Source: Rapana venosa
Taxonomy: Eukaryota > Mollusca > Gastropoda > Neogastropoda > Muricidae
Reading direction: 5' to 3'
Length of the DNA stretch: 64,000 nucleotides
Assembly (NCBI GenBank): GCA_028751875.1
Contig: CM054165.1
Location: 24,431,623-24,495,622, forward strand
Under the pieces are notes generated by a model. The model was not told the DNA's origin, did not search any database, and saw only the letters and a program-made list of their open reading frames with translations. Made by a program: the position numbers and the translations under genes. Positions 33,042-44,220 of this stretch are shown piece after piece; position 1 is the first letter of the stretch; each line of letters starts with the position of its first letter.

Positions 33042-34602
33042 ATGTCAGCTGTCACCGATAAAACCCAGTGTGACTGGGCCCCCCAAATAGACATAAAAAT
33101 TGACCCAAAACAGTTAACTTTTAAAATCCCTTTTCAGTTACTCCCTTTGGCCAGAGTGATCCTATACAAACGCTACATGCACAATGTAAATGATCAACCC
33201 GCCTTTAGCGTTTGTTGGAATGACTTTGCCAAACCTAACAAACCCATTTCCCTCAGTGAAAATAGAGACCTAACCAGCATCCCCACACCCTACCTATGAA
33301 GAACTTTATAAAAACTAAAATACAAGTGAATTGTGGAGACAAGAAACTGATCACCATCACCACCTTCTACACAACAGGAACGGTACTTGTGCAAGGCAAC
33401 CTGTGCAGAAGATGGCTAAAAAGAGAATTTCAGACTCTGATACAAGTGATCCGAGCCATCTTCTGCCTGACACAGAAAGAAGCCCAGCCAAACCTGGACG
33501 AGGCTGTGCGTGACCTGTCCGAAGTACCTCTACCCCAACCCAAACCTTCCCCCTCTGGCGGAATAATTCTCCAGGACATCCCCTCCCCATCCAGGAGTCC
33601 TGCCCCAACCAGATTGCTCCCATTTACCAATGTCACCACCAGCCCACCACCCAGTCCTGATGTCCCACTGTGTGATGCATCACCACCCTCATCCCCACCA
33701 GTTCAGCAGCCAGCCCAGGTAACTTCAGCAGAGGAGAACACAACACAAACCACTCCACCAAACACAGCGAAAACACCACATTCACACCCTATGCAGACGC
33801 TAGTTCTCCATCACTCAACAGAAAGCAGTCCATCTAACATTCAGTCCAAAAACAGCACACAAAACACACTCATCCATACTGTGCAACACGTCGCACCATC
33901 AGTTACCCGCTCTCACCAAAAATCACATCGCTTTCCTCGTTTCCTGTGCAAACAAACAGTTACCCAAACATCACAACGACTGAAGCAAAAGATACACTCA
34001 CTGTCTTGCTCAATCCAAAAACCACCAAAGCATTGGGTTCCCTCACCAAAACTATTCTCACACTGCAAACAGAAAACCACGACTTGAAGTCAGAACTCAC
34101 GGAACTGAAACGCACACATCAAAAAGCACACACACACAAACACTCAACCTCACACACGCAGTCAGACAAAGAACAGGACTCCTTACTATCATCCTTCCCT
34201 ACCACCAACAGATTCTCTCTTCTCTACCACTACGACGAAAACACAAATCAATGTACACATGAAAACACTGACCAGAAGCCAACTCCACCTGACTCAACAA
34301 CTTCACTACAAGCCATGGACAATACTGTGAACATCAACAACCAAACAGACTCTGGCAAACAAGCATCCGACATTACTGAAGAAATCAACAACCAAGCCAC
34401 AAGCAACACTGCCAACACTGTCAGCATCAACAACCAAACAGACTCTGGCAAGCAAGCCCGTGACAACACAGAGGAGAAAGACCCAAACCCAAATGTTTGG
34501 ACAACAGTCACCTCAAAGAAAAAGAAAGACAAACTACAATCACACACTTCTGAAGCACCTCAGACTACTACCACACAACACTCCCACACCACGCCAAACT
34601 AG
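33042..34602 (+). pseudogene. CR1/L2-type LINE ORF1, N-terminal and linker part
   Basis: Three consecutive frames (33,042-33,299; 33,296-34,087; 33,946-34,602) read as one interrupted protein. The first piece starts MSAVTDKTQCDWAPQ. The second contains KKLITITTFYTTGTVLVQGN then a Trp and Phe-rich stretch, a fold seen in ORF1 proteins of this LINE group. A Pro/Ser/Thr-rich linker follows, then LKSELTELKRTHQKAHTHKH, probably a short coiled coil, and an Asn/Thr-rich segment. Frame changes fall near 33,299 and 33,950-34,090. Expected role: RNA binding by the retrotransposon. Confidence 0.75.
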
Positions 34603-34614
34603 CAGTACAAAGAG

Positions 34615-35370
34615 TACACTCCAGCACAACGAATCTCATCCTGGGTGACTCAGTGACACGCACATCAGTCAGATATTCTATATTACAAAGGCAGAAATCA
34701 AAACATCAGCATCTCAGGTCTCACAGTTGATGACCTTATTCATTGGCTTCAACACATTCCCCGCAACAAAGATGTACAGCACCTCATTTTTCATACTGGA
34801 ATCAACACATGCAAACATACATCCATCACAGACAATAAATGGACACAACTTATCAGAAATATCAAGCATGTGTTCCCCCAAGCCAGGCTGCTGGCATCGT
34901 CCATTATCCCCCCAATGGGACGACATCCTCTAAAAAAGACCGTCAATTTATCCAATATGTCCCACGCAAAGATTTATATTCTGACCCTTTCCATCCCAGC
35001 CCCAAAGGTACAGACAGGTTAGCGTACAGCCTCAAATACGCCGACCCCCGACACCAACGACAGCCTCTCCTGACGACCCCAACTACACGGCCCACTGACG
35101 TACAAAGGACGCAACCCTTACCTCTGCTTCAAAAAGGGTATCATGTCCCTGGATACCCTTTTTCATCACGGATGTCAGGACGCCAACCTACCCCTCAACC
35201 CCTGAATGACGGTGTCTGGGCCAACAGACAAACTCTCCCACGTCTACGATATGTGACGACCCTACCTCCTCCCCACCGCCAGCCCCCACCCTACCCAGCA
35301 GTGTCCGCCACCAGACTTCACCCAGCTCCAACTTTTCTGTCTAGGGTTACACTAGAAACTCTGGTGTAAC
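34615..35370 (+). pseudogene. CR1/L2-type LINE ORF1, SGNH-esterase-like part
   Basis: One plus frame from about 34,632 reads TNLILGDSVTR, later LTVDDLIHWLQHI, LIFHTGINT and LLASSIIPPMGRHP. GDS with an upstream hydrophobic strand, the HTGIN block and the PPMGR block have the spacing of SGNH-type esterases, which are known in ORF1 of several CR1-group LINEs. The expected catalytic serine (in GDS) is visible. Frame changes occur after about 34,680 and after 34,990. A Pro-rich tail (QRQPLLTTPTTRP region) follows to 35,369. Confidence 0.7.
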
Positions 35371-35398
35371 AAATTCTCACCTACCAATGTTCCACATT

Positions 35399-35400
35399 AA

Positions 35401-35435
<35 letters not shown>

Positions 35436-35530
35436 GGTGGGTGTGTGTGGGTGTGGGTGGGTATGCAGGTACACCTATGTGTGCCTATGTGTGCACTACG
35501 TGGTGTGTGTGTGTGTGTGTTGTGTGTGAA
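35399..35530. repeat. (GT)n/(GGGT)n microsatellite
   Basis: Pure (GT)n from 35,401, then GGTG/GGTGT variants. It separates ORF1 from the inter-ORF region of the LINE and is probably a later insertion or expansion. Confidence 0.95.
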
Positions 35531-35671
35531 CAAGGATTTGTATGTGCGTTCATACTGCATGCATGTGTATGAACACTTCCCTTAACCACTCATTAGTTAG
35601 AAGTTGCATAACATCTTACAAGGACTTACTCCTGTGTTCTGCTACCCATGGCCTTGAAATGTCAATTTGGT

Positions 35672-35819
35672 GACAGTTTAATTTTATATCATAAATCTCT
35701 ATTCTGTGCTCGAGACACGCTCACCCAGTGCTGCAGTGTGAAGCAGACAGTTTAATTTTATATCATAAATCTGTATTCTGTGCTCGAGACACACCCACCC
35801 AGTGCTGCAGTGTGAAGCA
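35672..35819. repeat. 74-bp tandem duplication between LINE ORFs
   Basis: GACAGTTTAATTTTATATCA starts at 35,672 and again at 35,746. The two 74-bp units (each with TGTGCTCGAGACAC and CCAGTGCTGCAGTGTGAAGC) differ at only about four positions, so the duplication is young relative to the damage in the ORFs. T-rich sequence fills 35,890-36,240. Confidence 0.9.
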
Positions 35820-36457
35820 AACAGTGACAGGACAAACCAGTGTCGATCTCCTGTACCAGGACCAAGCTTTCAGGAACAGTGCTGATTGTGCTCATCACTT
35901 TCCTTTCTCTTTTCTTTTTCTTTTTTTAATTTTTTTTTATTTGTTCTTACTTTTTTATTATTATTTTTAATTCTCTTTTAAAATCATATTTTCCAGGATC
36001 TGTGCTGATTGTAGTTGTGCTTATTATTCATATTCTGGCATCTTTTATTTACAGGTGCTTTACTGTATTGTCTCGCCTCGCTTGTTGAGGGTGATTTGGT
36101 TGCCTTGTTGTTGTTGTTTGTTTGGGGGGGTTTTTCTTTTTTTTTTTCTTTTTTTTTTTTCTTTTTAAAATATCTCCCCTTTCTCTCGGTAGCCACCTGT
36201 AGATTTTTATTTTATTTTATTTTATTTATTTTTTTTTTTCTCGTCAGACTACTGTCAGACTGATTGAGTTATATACACATTGTGTGCTACAGAGTGGTAA
36301 TTGATTTTACTCCTTTCTTCACCCTTCCACCACTATACCCCTATCAAGTATTCACTCCCCCTCCTATTATTATTATTATTCATTGTCTCTCTTTTCTTCC
36401 TTATCTTCACCATTCTTGTACACATTAATACTTTCCTCACAAAACTAACTTTAATAG

Positions 36458-39258
36458 ATGTATTCAAGACACAATTCATGGCCCTCCAAGGATGGCTTAC
36501 GAATTTGCCACCTAAATATAAACCATGCAGTCAATAAAATCGAAGATATAACAAGACTCATCACAAACAAGGCAAAACCATTTCATTATACTGGTCTTTC
36601 CGAGTCAAGACTTACAGAACACATAACCAACACTGACATTTCCATTCCAGGATATAAAATCATGCGAAAAGATCCGCAAAAGCCCAAAGAAACAGGTCTC
36701 TTAATCTATATTAGTGAGTCTGTAACGTTCAAACGTCTCTTCCATCTTGAACGTTATGAAGTAGAATCCATCTGGATCGAAGTAGCTATAAAAGGTGCAG
36801 CGCCTATTATAATGGGGTTCTGCTACAGAAATCCAACAGAAAGAAAAAATTGGATATAGACAAGTTTGACTCCATGATGAACGTAGTCCTATTAGAATCT
36901 AGGGAAATTATCTTACTAGGTTGATTTTATATTGACTACGCAAAAGTAAACAACCAATGGACCCAAGTTTATAACTCATTCAATCTTCACCAATTAGTAA
37001 CTTTCCCACAAGAGTTACATCAAATTCTAACACAATCATTGATCACATCTATGTATCAGACCTAAAAACATCATAGAAACTTGTGTCCCTGTACACAACT
37101 GTAGCGACCACTACCAGTCTGTACACATGGTCAAAAAAGGAACAAAAATTCCTAAACCTGGCCATAAAACTATAACCTATCGCTCTTTTGCAAAATTTAA
37201 TGAGCAGCTTTTCTTACTAGAGTTAAGCAGTTCCATGCTCTCGGAAACATTCAATATTACTGATCCAGACCTGGCCATTGAGTTCTGGATAAAAGTTTTT
37301 ACTGAAATCTATAACAAACATGCCCCATTAAAAACCATAAGGATCAAACATGTCCGCAAACCACCTTGGTTTACAAAGGAACTAGAAGAAGCATGCTATC
37401 TTAGAGATTTCTTAAAGAACATAAATATTATGAGGAGGCAAAAAATTAAGAAATCCATAAATCACACAAAAACGGCGAGAGAAAAGAAATATTTCCAAGA
37501 TCTACTTTCATCCAAACAAATTCAAAGACTGTATGGAAGGCAATCAATCAAATAAACAAATAATCAATTGTCTTCCAAATGTAACGTAATTAAAGATATT
37601 CTGCTGAAAACTAAACAATCACTTCATTATATTTCTTGTAACATAATTAACCATGATAAATCGAAGTCCAATGACTCTCAATGAACTAACACAATTCTGC
37701 CAAGAAAAGCGTATTCCATCAAAACTCCACATACCATTCATATCTGTTTCTGAGGTCTACGATTACCTGACTCACCTCAAACAATCAAGTACGCGTGGTC
37801 TTGATGGAATAGATGGCAGAATACTAAAACTCTCAGCTCCAGTTATTACAGACACTCTGACACATATCTATAACCTTTGTCTTCGTAAGAACTATTTCCC
37901 CAACGCCTTCAAAACTGCTAAGGTGATTCCGATCCACAAGTCTGGAGACACTTCTGATCCCTCAAATTATAGGCCAATCTCTATTTTATCTTACCTTTCA
38001 AAACCCTTGGAAAAACTATGAATAAACACATAGTCCATCAATATAGATATTAAACACTTACTTCACCCAAATCAGTCTGGATTTAGAAAAAATCACTCGT
38101 GCCATACGGCATTAACTAGTCTTGTAGACAATTGTGTGTCTAACATTAATGACAATAAATTTTGTGGGAGTATTTATTTGTAGATTTCAAAAAAGCATTG
38201 ATACAATTGACCGAAGATTCTCATTAAAAAGCTTAGACTTATATAATCTCTCTACAAATACTCTTGAACTTCTTGCTTCTTATCTTACAAACAGGCAACA
38301 ATGTGTTTCAAAAAGCTTACGTACCACATCCACACTAAAACCCATTCATTATGGAGTACCACAGGGATCCATCTTAGGACCAATTCTCTTTTCATTATAC
38401 ATAATGACCTTCCTCTCCATATCAAATCTAAATGCGAACTTTTTGCTGACCGACACAACCATACATACAAGCCATACTGACATTAACTCTCTTGCAAAGA
38501 CATTGCAAATAGCACTGATGATCTTGTCAAATAGACTGAACTAAATTTCCCTGTCTATACACCCCAAAAAACAAAATGCATGCTTATCACTACCAGACAA
38601 AAGCGACAAAATCTATCTAATAAATTTTCTCCAATCCATATTGAAAAGGAAACAATAGAACAAGCCTCTCACCACAAAGTTCTAGGAGTAAAACAATTGA
38701 TGAAAATTCAGCTGGTACCATCACATATCCCATCTGTGCAAATACATGTCTCAAAGAGTATACCAACTGACTAAAATCAAACAATTTTCTGACTTTCATT
38801 CAAGAAAACTATTCTTTCAAGCTTATATACAATCCTCAATAGATTATGCTTCAACCCTGTGGGATTCTGCTAGTGCAAACACTATGAAACCCATTATTAA
38901 GTCTGTATAAACGTGCTCTTAAACTGGTCTTCTGAAGAAGACTACCTTACTAGAAGTGGATTATACCCAGTTAAATATTCTTCCCCTAACCCAAAGACTA
39001 AGATTTAACAAAGGCATCATGATGTTTAAGATAATGACAGGAACTTTTCCCTCATCCTTAAAAGACAAGTTCCCAATGAATCATTCCAGAAATACCGAAA
39101 AGCCATGTGTCCCAATCCACAGAATAGATTTGTTCAAATCTAGCTTACTTTACTCAGGCCCTGTGCTGTGGAACTCCCTTCCTGACTCATTTAGACAACT
39201 CCAATCATTAACAATCTTTAAAAAGTCATTTTTTCATCCACTGATGCATCAAAAATAA
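36458..39258 (+). pseudogene. CR1/L2-type LINE ORF2: endonuclease and reverse transcriptase
   Basis: Endonuclease at 36,490-37,120: LRICHLNINHAVNKIEDITR, TGLSESRLTEHI and ETGLLIYISESV. RT fingers and palm at 37,653-38,021: STRGLDGIDGRILKLSA and KVIPIHKSGDTSDPSNYRPI. At 38,134-38,544: HYGVPQGSILGPILFSLYI, then FLLTDTTIHTSH where an F-A-D-D catalytic block is expected, so the active site is mutated. Thumb and tail at 38,956-39,258: MFKIMTGTFPSSLKDKF and PVLWNSLPDSFRQL, typical of CR1/L2 ORF2 C-termini. Frameshifts occur near 36,850, 37,560, 38,020-38,130, 38,545 and 38,775. No RNase H domain is present. Inactive. Confidence 0.88.
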
Positions 39259-39324
39259 AAAATCCACAATTGATTGTTGGAAACAAAGTAAGCATATCCT
39301 CCCTTGCATTTACCAAATTATCCC

Positions 39325-39348
39325 CTCTCTCTCTCTCTCCTCTCTCTC

Positions 39349-39402
<54 letters not shown>
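39325..39402. repeat. (CT)n microsatellite in LINE 3' region
   Basis: Nearly pure CT repeat just downstream of the ORF2 end. Confidence 0.97.
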
Positions 39403-39405
<3 letters not shown>

Positions 39406-40822
39406 TATCCCCGTGACTATTAGTGAGCTTGCTTTGAATTGTAGTGTGTGTGTGTGTGTGTTGTGTGCCCTTGCTTGTTTTGATTTTGTTAACAATGAAC
39501 TTGTCTGAGTTTTCCCCCTTAAAATGACGTCTGGGTTGTATTTTGCTGTTAATGCAGAATGGTATGGATTGTTTAATTTGCAATGTTCTGTTGGACAATT
39601 TCATTACTTCTGTGGACTTTTGTTATAAATTCTAATAATGTGTATATAGGATTGCGCATACATGAATATGTGTGTGTGTGTTATATGTGTGTGTATGTGT
39701 GTATGTGTGTGTCAGTGAGTAGTAATGAGCGCCCATTCACAGTGTGTGCAGATGAGAGCGGAAAGAAAGCAGTTCTGTGTGTTTATTGTTGAAATAGCTG
39801 ATGTTAGATTGGTCATTTTTCTTGATGCTTTGTGGCTTGCTGTCTTCGTACGTCAAATAATGTTTATTTCCTGGTTTTGTCTGTACAAATGTATGGTTAT
39901 GATATTTTGATAATTATGACATGTGTCTAGTATCTTGTATGTGAGGAAATGTCTTGCGAATGGATATGTATCCAGGATGTGTGTGTGTGTGTGTGTGTGT
40001 GTGTGTTGTGTTGTGTGTGATTATTATGTGTGTGTGAGTGTGTATGTGTATGTGTGAGAGAGTGTGTGTGTGTGGTGTGCATGCGTGGCTATACGTGCGT
40101 AAGTGTGTGTGTATGTATGTGTAATGTGTGTGTGTGTGCGCGCGCGCGCGCGCGCACGCTTGTATTTAGTCTGGACTTTTGGGGGGGTTGTTGTTTGTTT
40201 AGGGGAGGGGGTGTTGGGAAGGGGAGTGTTTTGTGGTTTTTTTTTTTCTGTTTAATTGGTTTTGTTTATTCATTTGATTTTTCGATTTCTTGATTTTTCA
40301 CTAATTGAATGGGAGTTTGAGTGAAATATTTCTTTGTTATTTGAAATGATCTTGTTTGTTAATAATTGATTTATAATTATGTGTAACAAGTATGTGTACC
40401 ATTTGACAATGTGTAGATGTTTATCTTTATGACTTATTAGTTTGGTTGTGTTATTTTTCTTGGCTCTGTTGTTGTTCTTGTTGTTGTTGTTGTTGTTTGT
40501 CTGTTTTTCTCTTTTTTATCATCTTTGTTGGTTTGGTTTTTCCTTCTCTTTTGTTTGTTTGTTTGTTTGGGTTAAGGTTTTTTTTGGGGGTGGGGATGGG
40601 GGTGGGGTATTTTTATGGTTTTCTTTTATTTGTTTGCTTTGGGGGGGGGGGGGGGGTTGTTGGGGGGCTGCTTTGAAAAGGGTTATTTCCCATGTTTCTA
40701 CTGTGAGACTGTATAAGTGTTGGGTTATTATTAAGATGTATCCCTACGGGCGGGGACTGGATGTAAAAAAGCACATGAGTGCTTATTCATTATCCTCGAA
40801 ATAAAAGAATTTGTCATTGTCT
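39403..40822 (+). other. LINE 3' untranslated region and 3' terminus
   Basis: T/G-rich DNA with (GT)n at 39,980-40,010 and (GC)n at 40,138-40,156 and no frames of note. It ends CTACGGGCGGGGACTGGATG, AAAAAAGCACATGAGTGCTT, ATTCATTATCCTCGAAATAA, then AAGAATTTGTCATTGTCTC. This terminus recurs at 41,410-41,505 and its last ~55 bp occur in SINE-like repeats elsewhere in the window. Confidence 0.7.
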
Positions 40823-41505
40823 CACTTTTATCGTTTTGCTTATAGTTATAGTTGTTGTGTATCCTGATGAAGGATTCATACTTTATATTTTCAATATTTT
40901 ATTGGGCTTGTCGGCTGTACTTTAGTTTTAATGAATGCCCTATTTCAATATCTTATTGTTATGTGTAACTACTATGTGTACCATTTTACAATGTGTAGAT
41001 GTTTATTTTTATGACTTTATAAGTTTGGTTATTGTTTTTTTCTTCTTGGTTTTGTTGTTGTTGTTTGCTTTTCTCTTTTTTTTAGTTTTTTTTCTGTACC
41101 TTTTGTTTGTTTGGGTTTTTGTGTGTGTGTGTGGGTTTTTTTGGTGTGTGTGTGTTTTTTTTTTTTGGGGGGGGGGTGTTTTGGGGTTTGTTTTTCTTTC
41201 TTTTTTTCGGGAGTGGGGTGGGGGTGGGGGTGTTAGGATTTTCTTTTATTTGTTTGTTTGTTTGTTGTTGTGTTGTTGTTTTTAAAAATGTTGAAGTTTT
41301 TTTGGTTTTGTTTTGTTTTTGTTTTTTATTTATTTTGTGTGTTGTGTTTTTAAGGGTAATTTCCCTTTGTTTCCACTGTGTGAGAGTATAAGTATTGGAT
41401 TATTATTAAGATGTATCCCTACGGGCGGGGACTGGATGTAAAAAAGCACATGAGTGCTTATTCATTATCCTCGAAATAAAAGAATTTGTTATTGTTATTG
41501 TTATT
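40376..41505 (+). repeat. Tandem duplication of the LINE 3' end
   Basis: Block 40,376-40,822 and block 40,958-41,505 share GTGTACCATTTGACAATGTG / GTGTACCATTTTACAATGTG, TTTGGTTGTGTTATTTTTCT-like text, the G-rich patch, TATTATTAAGATGTATCCCT and the full 3' terminus. Unit spacing is about 590-670 bp, because the T- and G-rich parts differ in length. The second copy ends in four ATTGTT-type repeats, the kind of short 3' repeat typical of CR1-group LINEs. Confidence 0.8.
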
Positions 41506-41890
41506 GTCTCCCTATCTCTCTCTATCCCTCTCTTCGCCTCTCTCTCCCTTTCCCTATATCTACTTCCCCTATCTCCCCCTCTCTCTCCTCTCCTCCCTCT
41601 CTCCATCTCTCTCTCCTCGCCCCCCTGTCTCCCCTTTTTCCCCCTCTCTCCTTCTCCCCCTCTCTGCCTCTCTATCTCCCTCTCTATCTCCCTCTCTATC
41701 TCCCCTCTCTCTCCCTCTCTCTTCTTCTCTCCTGTATCTCTCTCTCCCTCTTCACCTCTCTCTCTCTCTCTCCTCCCTCTCTCTCCCCCTCTCTCTCCCT
41801 CTTTACCTCCCTCCCTACCCCCCCGTCTCTCTCTGAGTCTCCACAGCCTCTCTCTATCTCCAAATCATCGCACTTTTCCCTGTTCCTTTC
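41506..41890. repeat. CT-rich low-complexity tract
   Basis: Imperfect CTCTCTCC/CCCTCTCT for nearly 400 bp. Frames code Leu/Ser/Pro repeats (up to 158 codons) and are not genes. Confidence 0.95.
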
Positions 41891-41894
41891 TATC

Positions 41895-42240
41895 TGTCCA
41901 TTCTCTCAGTGCAGTGATCGTGGGCACTGAGGTAGATGGGAGGGAGGGAGGGATGTCATGTCATGGCATAATGTAGTCCGTTCTTTGGGGCTGACAACGA
42001 AGGCAGTTACACACAGACAGACACGGTTATCTAGAGAGGCTGAGGCAGCCAGGCCAGCTCCTGCTCTGTGTTTTTGAGGAAGCTTATTGGTTGGCTGTGA
42101 AGATGCTAATTTGACCAGAGTAGTGTCCTGTCAGCTCTTATTAGGCACTGGTATAGATTGTCACTGTCCCTATCTCTTTTTGCTCCCACAGAAGATTGTT
42201 GTAGTTGTTATTGTTGTTATTTTTGGAGTTTTTGTTGAAA
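41895..42240 (+). repeat. Unnamed dispersed repeat, copy 1 (copy 2 at 61,940-62,240)
   Basis: AGTGATCGTGGGCACTGAGG, GTAGATGGGA, TCATGGCATAATGTAGTCC, CACAGACAG, GGCAGCCAGGCCAGCTCCTG and CTCTTTTTGCTCCCACAGAA occur here. Matching words in the same order lie at 61,953-62,240. Both copies are immediately preceded by long CT-rich tracts. No promoter boxes or coding are recognised. Confidence 0.6.
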
Positions 42241-42419
42241 GATACATGAATTGTTTCCTTTAAAAGCTAGACTGAGTATGACGCTAAGCACGTTTACACT
42301 GCTTACCCAGTCTCGGGGCAAAGCGGTTACTTTTTCCTCAGCAAGAACGTCCTCTCTTAGCTACAGAAGCTGCATCAGAATGTGACATCACTCATAATGG
42401 GACATCATTTCAGTGATTG

Positions 42420-42811
42420 AGGATGTCAAAGCCACCACAAAAAATGAACTACCTATCAACACCACTGAAAAGTTTAATGTCATTTGTTTTCAGATCGATG
42501 AAGTGAAATCTCTGTCACTATCCTTAAACTCTCCAACAACAAACTTCTCAAAGAAAACCTGACTATTAAATCGCAGCTAGGTTCTGTTCAATCCCAAAGA
42601 AAGACAGTTCTATCCAAACAACATGAACGTGTATCAGCCCACACTCAGACACTAGGCCCTGTCATGACTGAGGAAGGAACTCGGACAGTAGATACACAAT
42701 CCTCTTCTCCTTGTGATGATTCTGTGATCTCCTGTGTATCATCAGTCAGTGACAGTCAGTGCATGCAGACTATCTGTGAGGACCATTCTGTGACCAGAGA
42801 CTACAGTGACT
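42420..42811 (+). pseudogene. Second CR1/L2-type LINE: ORF1 fragment before an insertion
   Basis: One frame from about 42,540 reads KENLTIKSQLGSVQSQRKT, LSKQHERVSAHTQTL and CDDSVISCVSSVSDSQCMQT and continues to the I-type LINE insertion point. The coiled-coil-then-Ser/Thr-rich layout parallels LKSELTELKRTHQK in ORF1 of the first LINE at 34.1 kb. The frame picks up again after the insertion at 46,855 (SEGSSVVPGNTPDDDNF), supporting interruption of one ORF. Confidence 0.6.
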
Positions 42812-42831
42812 AAGAATAAACTTAGCCCCCC

Positions 42832-44105
42832 GTGAGGTTCCCGGGGTATGCTTGCAAAGCGAACATTGCAAGAATAGGGCCTCTGCCATCCAACCAGGCA
42901 TGTCGTAAAAGGCGACTAAGGTGGACAAGGGAGCTGAAGTCAGAGGTGATGGGCCTAGCGGCGCTCCCGAGACAACCACATCACCATGCAACTATCGCCA
43001 AAATGACACTTAGAGACCGGATTAACAGGAATGGTGCTCGCCCTGTGGGGATCCGCCAGGCAGGTGCAGTGCCGGGCTCCGCGCCTCAACGGAGTCCACC
43101 CAAGCGACTGGAGGTCCCTTCATCGTCCTGTGGAGCCAGGGGACGGGGAGGACATGCGACTGGCCGCAAGCCAAGCAAGACCAAGGAGACCCCTACCATC
43201 AACATCATGCAGTGGAACGCTGAAGGGGTCAGCAACAAGACAACAGAGCTCCAACACTTCCTACACGCTAACAACATCCACGTGTGTTGTATGCAAGAGA
43301 CACACCTGCAGAGGGGAAGCCACTAAAGATCCGCGGCTATCAGGTGTTTCGCAGTGATCGACAGGGTAGAAGAAAAGGTGGAGTACTGACACTAGTGAGG
43401 AACAACCTGAACGCTAGTGAAACAAAGACGTACATGGAGGAAGCAGAGTACCAGACAGTGAAGATCACCACCAAGGACAGTAGCTTCACTGTCGTCAACT
43501 ACTACTGCCCTGATGATAAGAATCTAGCCCTAGATACCATCCAGGTCCCAGACAACAGCTTCCTCATCACTGGCGACTTCAACAGCAGGTCCCAGAGTTG
43601 GGGATACAACCACCTTGACAAGCGAGGAGAAGAAGTAGAGGCATGGCAGGATGAACACCGCCTAATCCTCGTCAACGACCCCACCGACCCTCCTACCTTC
43701 TACTCGCGCCGCTGGAAGACCACCACCACCCGGACCTGGCTCTCATGCACTGATGACATCCACCAGAGGATCGGGAGAACAGTCCAAGATCAGCTCGGGG
43801 GAAGTGACCACCGCCCCGTCATCCTCACAATCAGTGGAGAAGCAGAAACAGGGCACAGACCTCAACCAAGATGGAACTATAAGAAGGCCAAATGGGGACT
43901 CTTTGCCATCAGGACAAATGAACTGACTAACAACATTCAAGTAGAGGGACGAAACATCAACAACGTAGTGAAGGAATTCAACAAAAGCATCCTTCATGCA
44001 GCCAGGGAATGCATACCAAGGGGAGCAAGAAAAGATACACCCCATACTGGACGGACCAGCTTCAACAGGCACACGATGCAGTCACCGAAGCAAGAGAAGA
44101 AGTAG
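42832..44105 (+). pseudogene. I-type LINE endonuclease region
   Basis: Apurinic-type endonuclease that would nick target DNA. First frame (to 43,326): INIMQWNAEGVSNKTTELQH and CCMQETHLQRG, the conserved N and E motifs. After a frameshift near 43,310-43,325, frame 43,284-44,105 continues with KGGVLTLVRNNL, FLITGDFNSRSQSWGY (GDFN motif) and QLGGSDHRPVILTI (SDH motif). All major catalytic blocks are visible, so this domain is well preserved apart from one frameshift. Confidence 0.88.
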
Positions 44106-44220
44106 GAACAACCCGAATCAGGAGAACCACATCAGACTCCAGAGAGCACGGCAAAATACCTGAGAACTAAACTAGAAAGCAAGAGACGGAGCTGGAGAGA
44201 GAAAACATCAAGCTCTCAAC

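Noticed and set aside
40442..41391. Plus-strand Phe/Leu/Val/Cys-rich frames resembling membrane proteins
   Set aside because: They come from T- and G-rich LINE 3' untranslated sequence; the hydrophobicity reflects poly-T codons.
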